A stretch of DNA of 7,424 bases from Bacteroidetes bacterium UBA2322. Its GTDB lineage: Bacteria > Bacteroidota > Bacteroidia > Chitinophagales > UBA2359. How positions within the stretch are numbered: the stretch's first letter is position 1; each line of letters begins with the position of its first letter. Below, piece by piece: positions 6,538 to 7,424 of this stretch. The position numbers were made by a program, and so were the translations under genes. Location: the NCBI GenBank assembly GCA_002345145.1, contig DDVC01000060.1, positions 1-7,424 on the forward strand. The letters run 5' to 3'. Below the pieces are notes generated by a model. That model had not been told where the DNA came from. It saw nothing but the letters and a program-made list of their open reading frames with translations, and searched no databases.

Positions 6538-6572
6538 CAAACAAAGTTTGCAGCATTATAGTTTTTACTGCA
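6538..6572. repeat. Two small inverted repeats in the osmC/PH divergent region
   Basis: CAAAC at 6538-6542 and GTTTG at 6546-6550 form a five-base inverted repeat around AAA. TGCAG at 6549-6553 and CTGCA at 6568-6572 form a second one around 14 bases. They overlap by two bases. Both are short enough to be chance and are recorded only to describe what this non-coding stretch contains. Confidence 0.22.
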
Positions 6573-6599
6573 CACAGCAACTTAGCTTTTAACCCGCCC

Positions 6600-6615
6600 A
6601 ACCCGGCATCGGGTT
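6600..6615 (+). other. GC-rich hairpin upstream of the PH-domain gene
   Basis: AACCCG at 6600-6605 pairs perfectly with CGGGTT at 6610-6615 around the loop GCAT. It is the most stable small hairpin in the non-coding part of the window, and AACCCG also occurs at 6591-6596. It is followed by ATTTGTGTGCTTTTG rather than an unbroken T-run, so it is only a weak terminator. It lies 70 bases before the ATG at 6686, possibly within that gene's leader. Confidence 0.35.
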
Positions 6616-6685
6616 ATTTGTGTGCTTTTGTACGCACCTTGTTTGTTTTTTTGCACTATTTTTTTTAATAGCCTACAACTACGCC

Positions 6686-7201
6686 ATGGAAACAACCTAC
6701 ACTGCCTCGTTAGACAAACTTTCAAAAATTGTAACCACGGTTGTTTTATTAGTTTGTGTTGTTTTGTTTTTTATGTTCTGGCAAAACCTTCCTACGCCGG
6801 GCTGGGAACGTTGGGGCGCATATATTGCTTTTGGGTCTATTGCGGCGGTACTGGCGCTAACCTACCTCCTATCGCCGCGTGCCTACCGGCTTACGCAAGA
6901 TACGCTGGTTATAGAACGAAGGTGGAAACCCATAACCATTGCCCTTGTCGATATAGAAGCATTTAGCACACCCGATTTAAAAGATTTTACCGCCATGATA
7001 AGGCTCTTTGGGTCGGGCGGATTATGGGGTTATTTTGGGCTTTTTTGGAACAGGCGCATAGGGCGCATGTATTGGTATGCCACCCAACTGCATAATTTGG
7101 TTATGCTTAAGGTAAAAAACAGCCACCCCATTGTACTTACACCCGATGACCCCAATTTTATGCTTCAACTCCAAACCAACATTAACCGGCAAAAAAATTA
7201 A
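6686..7201 (+). CDS. Two-TM membrane protein with bacterial PH-like domain
   Basis: Starting at 6686 the product has 171 residues. Two membrane helices lie at about 15-32 and 43-62. They are followed by a cytoplasmic beta-rich domain at about 63-165 of the bacterial pleckstrin-homology type (PF10882-like). The motif GSGGLWGYFGLFW at 109-121, the RRIGRMYWYATQLHNLVML stretch at 123-141 and IVLTPDDPNFML at 149-160 are typical of this family. The function is unknown; membrane-anchored PH-like domains in bacteria are not linked to one reaction. An in-frame ATG at 6620 would add 22 hydrophobic residues, but METTYTASLDKLSKIV is a normal family start and the extra part is T-rich leader DNA, so 6686 is preferred. 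The gene is divergent from osmC and appears monocistronic. Confidence 0.8.
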   Translation: METTYTASLDKLSKIVTTVVLLVCVVLFFMFWQNLPTPGWERWGAYIAFGSIAAVLALTYLLSPRAYRLTQDTLVIERRWKPITIALVDIEAFSTPDLKDFTAMIRLFGSGGLWGYFGLFWNRRIGRMYWYATQLHNLVMLKVKNSHPIVLTPDDPNFMLQLQTNINRQKN

Positions 7202-7215
7202 CCCTTCCTAAGCAG

Positions 7216-7244
7216 TTTGCAACCTTTTTGCCTAATTTTGCCTA
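7216..7244 (+). promoter_or_regulatory. Promoter-like site with phased TTTGC repeats
   Basis: TAATTTTG at 7233-7240 is a perfect match to the Bacteroidota -7 consensus TAnnTTTG, the only clear one I found between genes. It is built into a direct repeat: TTTTGCCTA at 7226-7234 and again at 7236-7244, with a further TTTGC at 7216-7220, so TTTGC recurs every 10-11 bases. The nearest separate TTTG is only 13 bases upstream of the -7 box, so the usual -33 spacing is not met. A start about 50 bases before the ATG at 7291 would fit the gene that follows. Confidence 0.35.
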
Positions 7245-7290
7245 CTCCTACAAGTTATCTGTTCCCACCACCGCCATAACAACTGCTCAC

Positions 7291-7424
7291 ATGAAATACC
7301 CCTATAGCACAGCGTCTATCTGCTCCTTGAATACTATTTTTCAGAAAAAAACAAAAGTTAAAACCATGCAAAATGCACATAAAAACCTTGAAAAAAACGA
7401 ACACATTAAACTCCCCCCTTCTTT
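7291..7424 (+). CDS. Possible start of a gene cut by the window end (hypothetical)
   Basis: The frame from the ATG at 7291 stays open for 44 codons to the last base and so is truncated at the right edge. The product begins MKYPYSTASICSLNTIFQKK and then becomes Lys/Asn-rich. A second in-frame ATG at 7366 would give MQNAHKNLEKNEHIKLPPSF and has an A-rich leader (AAAACC), so it may be the true start. I do not recognise the protein. Support comes from the open frame, the -7-like site at 7233-7240 and the position after the PH-gene stop. The AT-rich composition makes a chance frame of this length possible. Confidence 0.4.
   Translation, partial: MKYPYSTASICSLNTIFQKKTKVKTMQNAHKNLEKNEHIKLPPS

Noticed and set aside
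6620..6685. Upstream in-frame ATG that would extend the PH-domain protein by 22 hydrophobic residues
   Set aside because: The extension is encoded by T-rich leader DNA, would add a third, odd Cys/Phe-rich helix, and the start at 6686 gives the N-terminus expected for the family.
1..7424. Mobile element, CRISPR array, tRNA or rRNA gene
   Set aside because: No transposase, terminal inverted repeats, spaced repeat array or RNA-gene signature was seen on either strand.

Overview
The window looks like ordinary chromosomal DNA from a member of the Bacteroidota. Several signs agree on this. No gene shows a clear Shine-Dalgarno sequence, and starts sit in A-rich contexts. Signal peptides end in the common Bacteroidota style (TAQ). 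A BatD-like membrane protein and a TPR protein of a kind often seen in that phylum are present. One intergenic site matches the Bacteroidota -7 consensus TAnnTTTG. I cannot place it below phylum. The standard genetic code fits, and I see no rRNA, tRNA, CRISPR array, IS element or phage gene.

Layout. Positions 1-750 hold the 3' part of dnaB, the replicative helicase; the start and Walker A lie left of the window. It converges across 35 bases on an alpha/beta hydrolase of the esterase/phospholipase type (786-1457, minus). A 145-base divergent spacer leads into a plus-strand run: a LOG-family nucleotide phosphoribohydrolase (1603-2343), a BatD/DUF4381-like single-pass membrane protein (2372-3355) and a secreted TPR protein (3371-4876). 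The gaps are 28 and 15 bases, so these three are probably one transcript. cysM, cysteine synthase B (4971-5852), follows after 94 bases that carry a palindrome. It converges on an OsmC-family peroxiredoxin (6002-6415, minus). A 270-base divergent region with several short repeats separates osmC from a small two-TM, PH-domain membrane protein (6686-7201, plus). The last 223 bases hold a promoter-like site with phased repeats and probably the beginning of another gene that runs off the window.

How the genes work together. The functions are mostly independent housekeeping: replication, nucleotide salvage, cysteine synthesis and peroxide defence. The one pair that looks like a functional unit is the BatD-like protein plus the TPR protein. 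Both are predicted to be exported or envelope-located and they are tightly spaced, but they are not next to the MoxR/DUF58/BatA/BatB genes expected of a Bat operon within this window. I found no clear new defence or mobile system. The points most worth checking are the SSB-tip-like end of DnaB, the detached BatD-like/TPR pair, and the helically phased short repeats in three intergenic regions.
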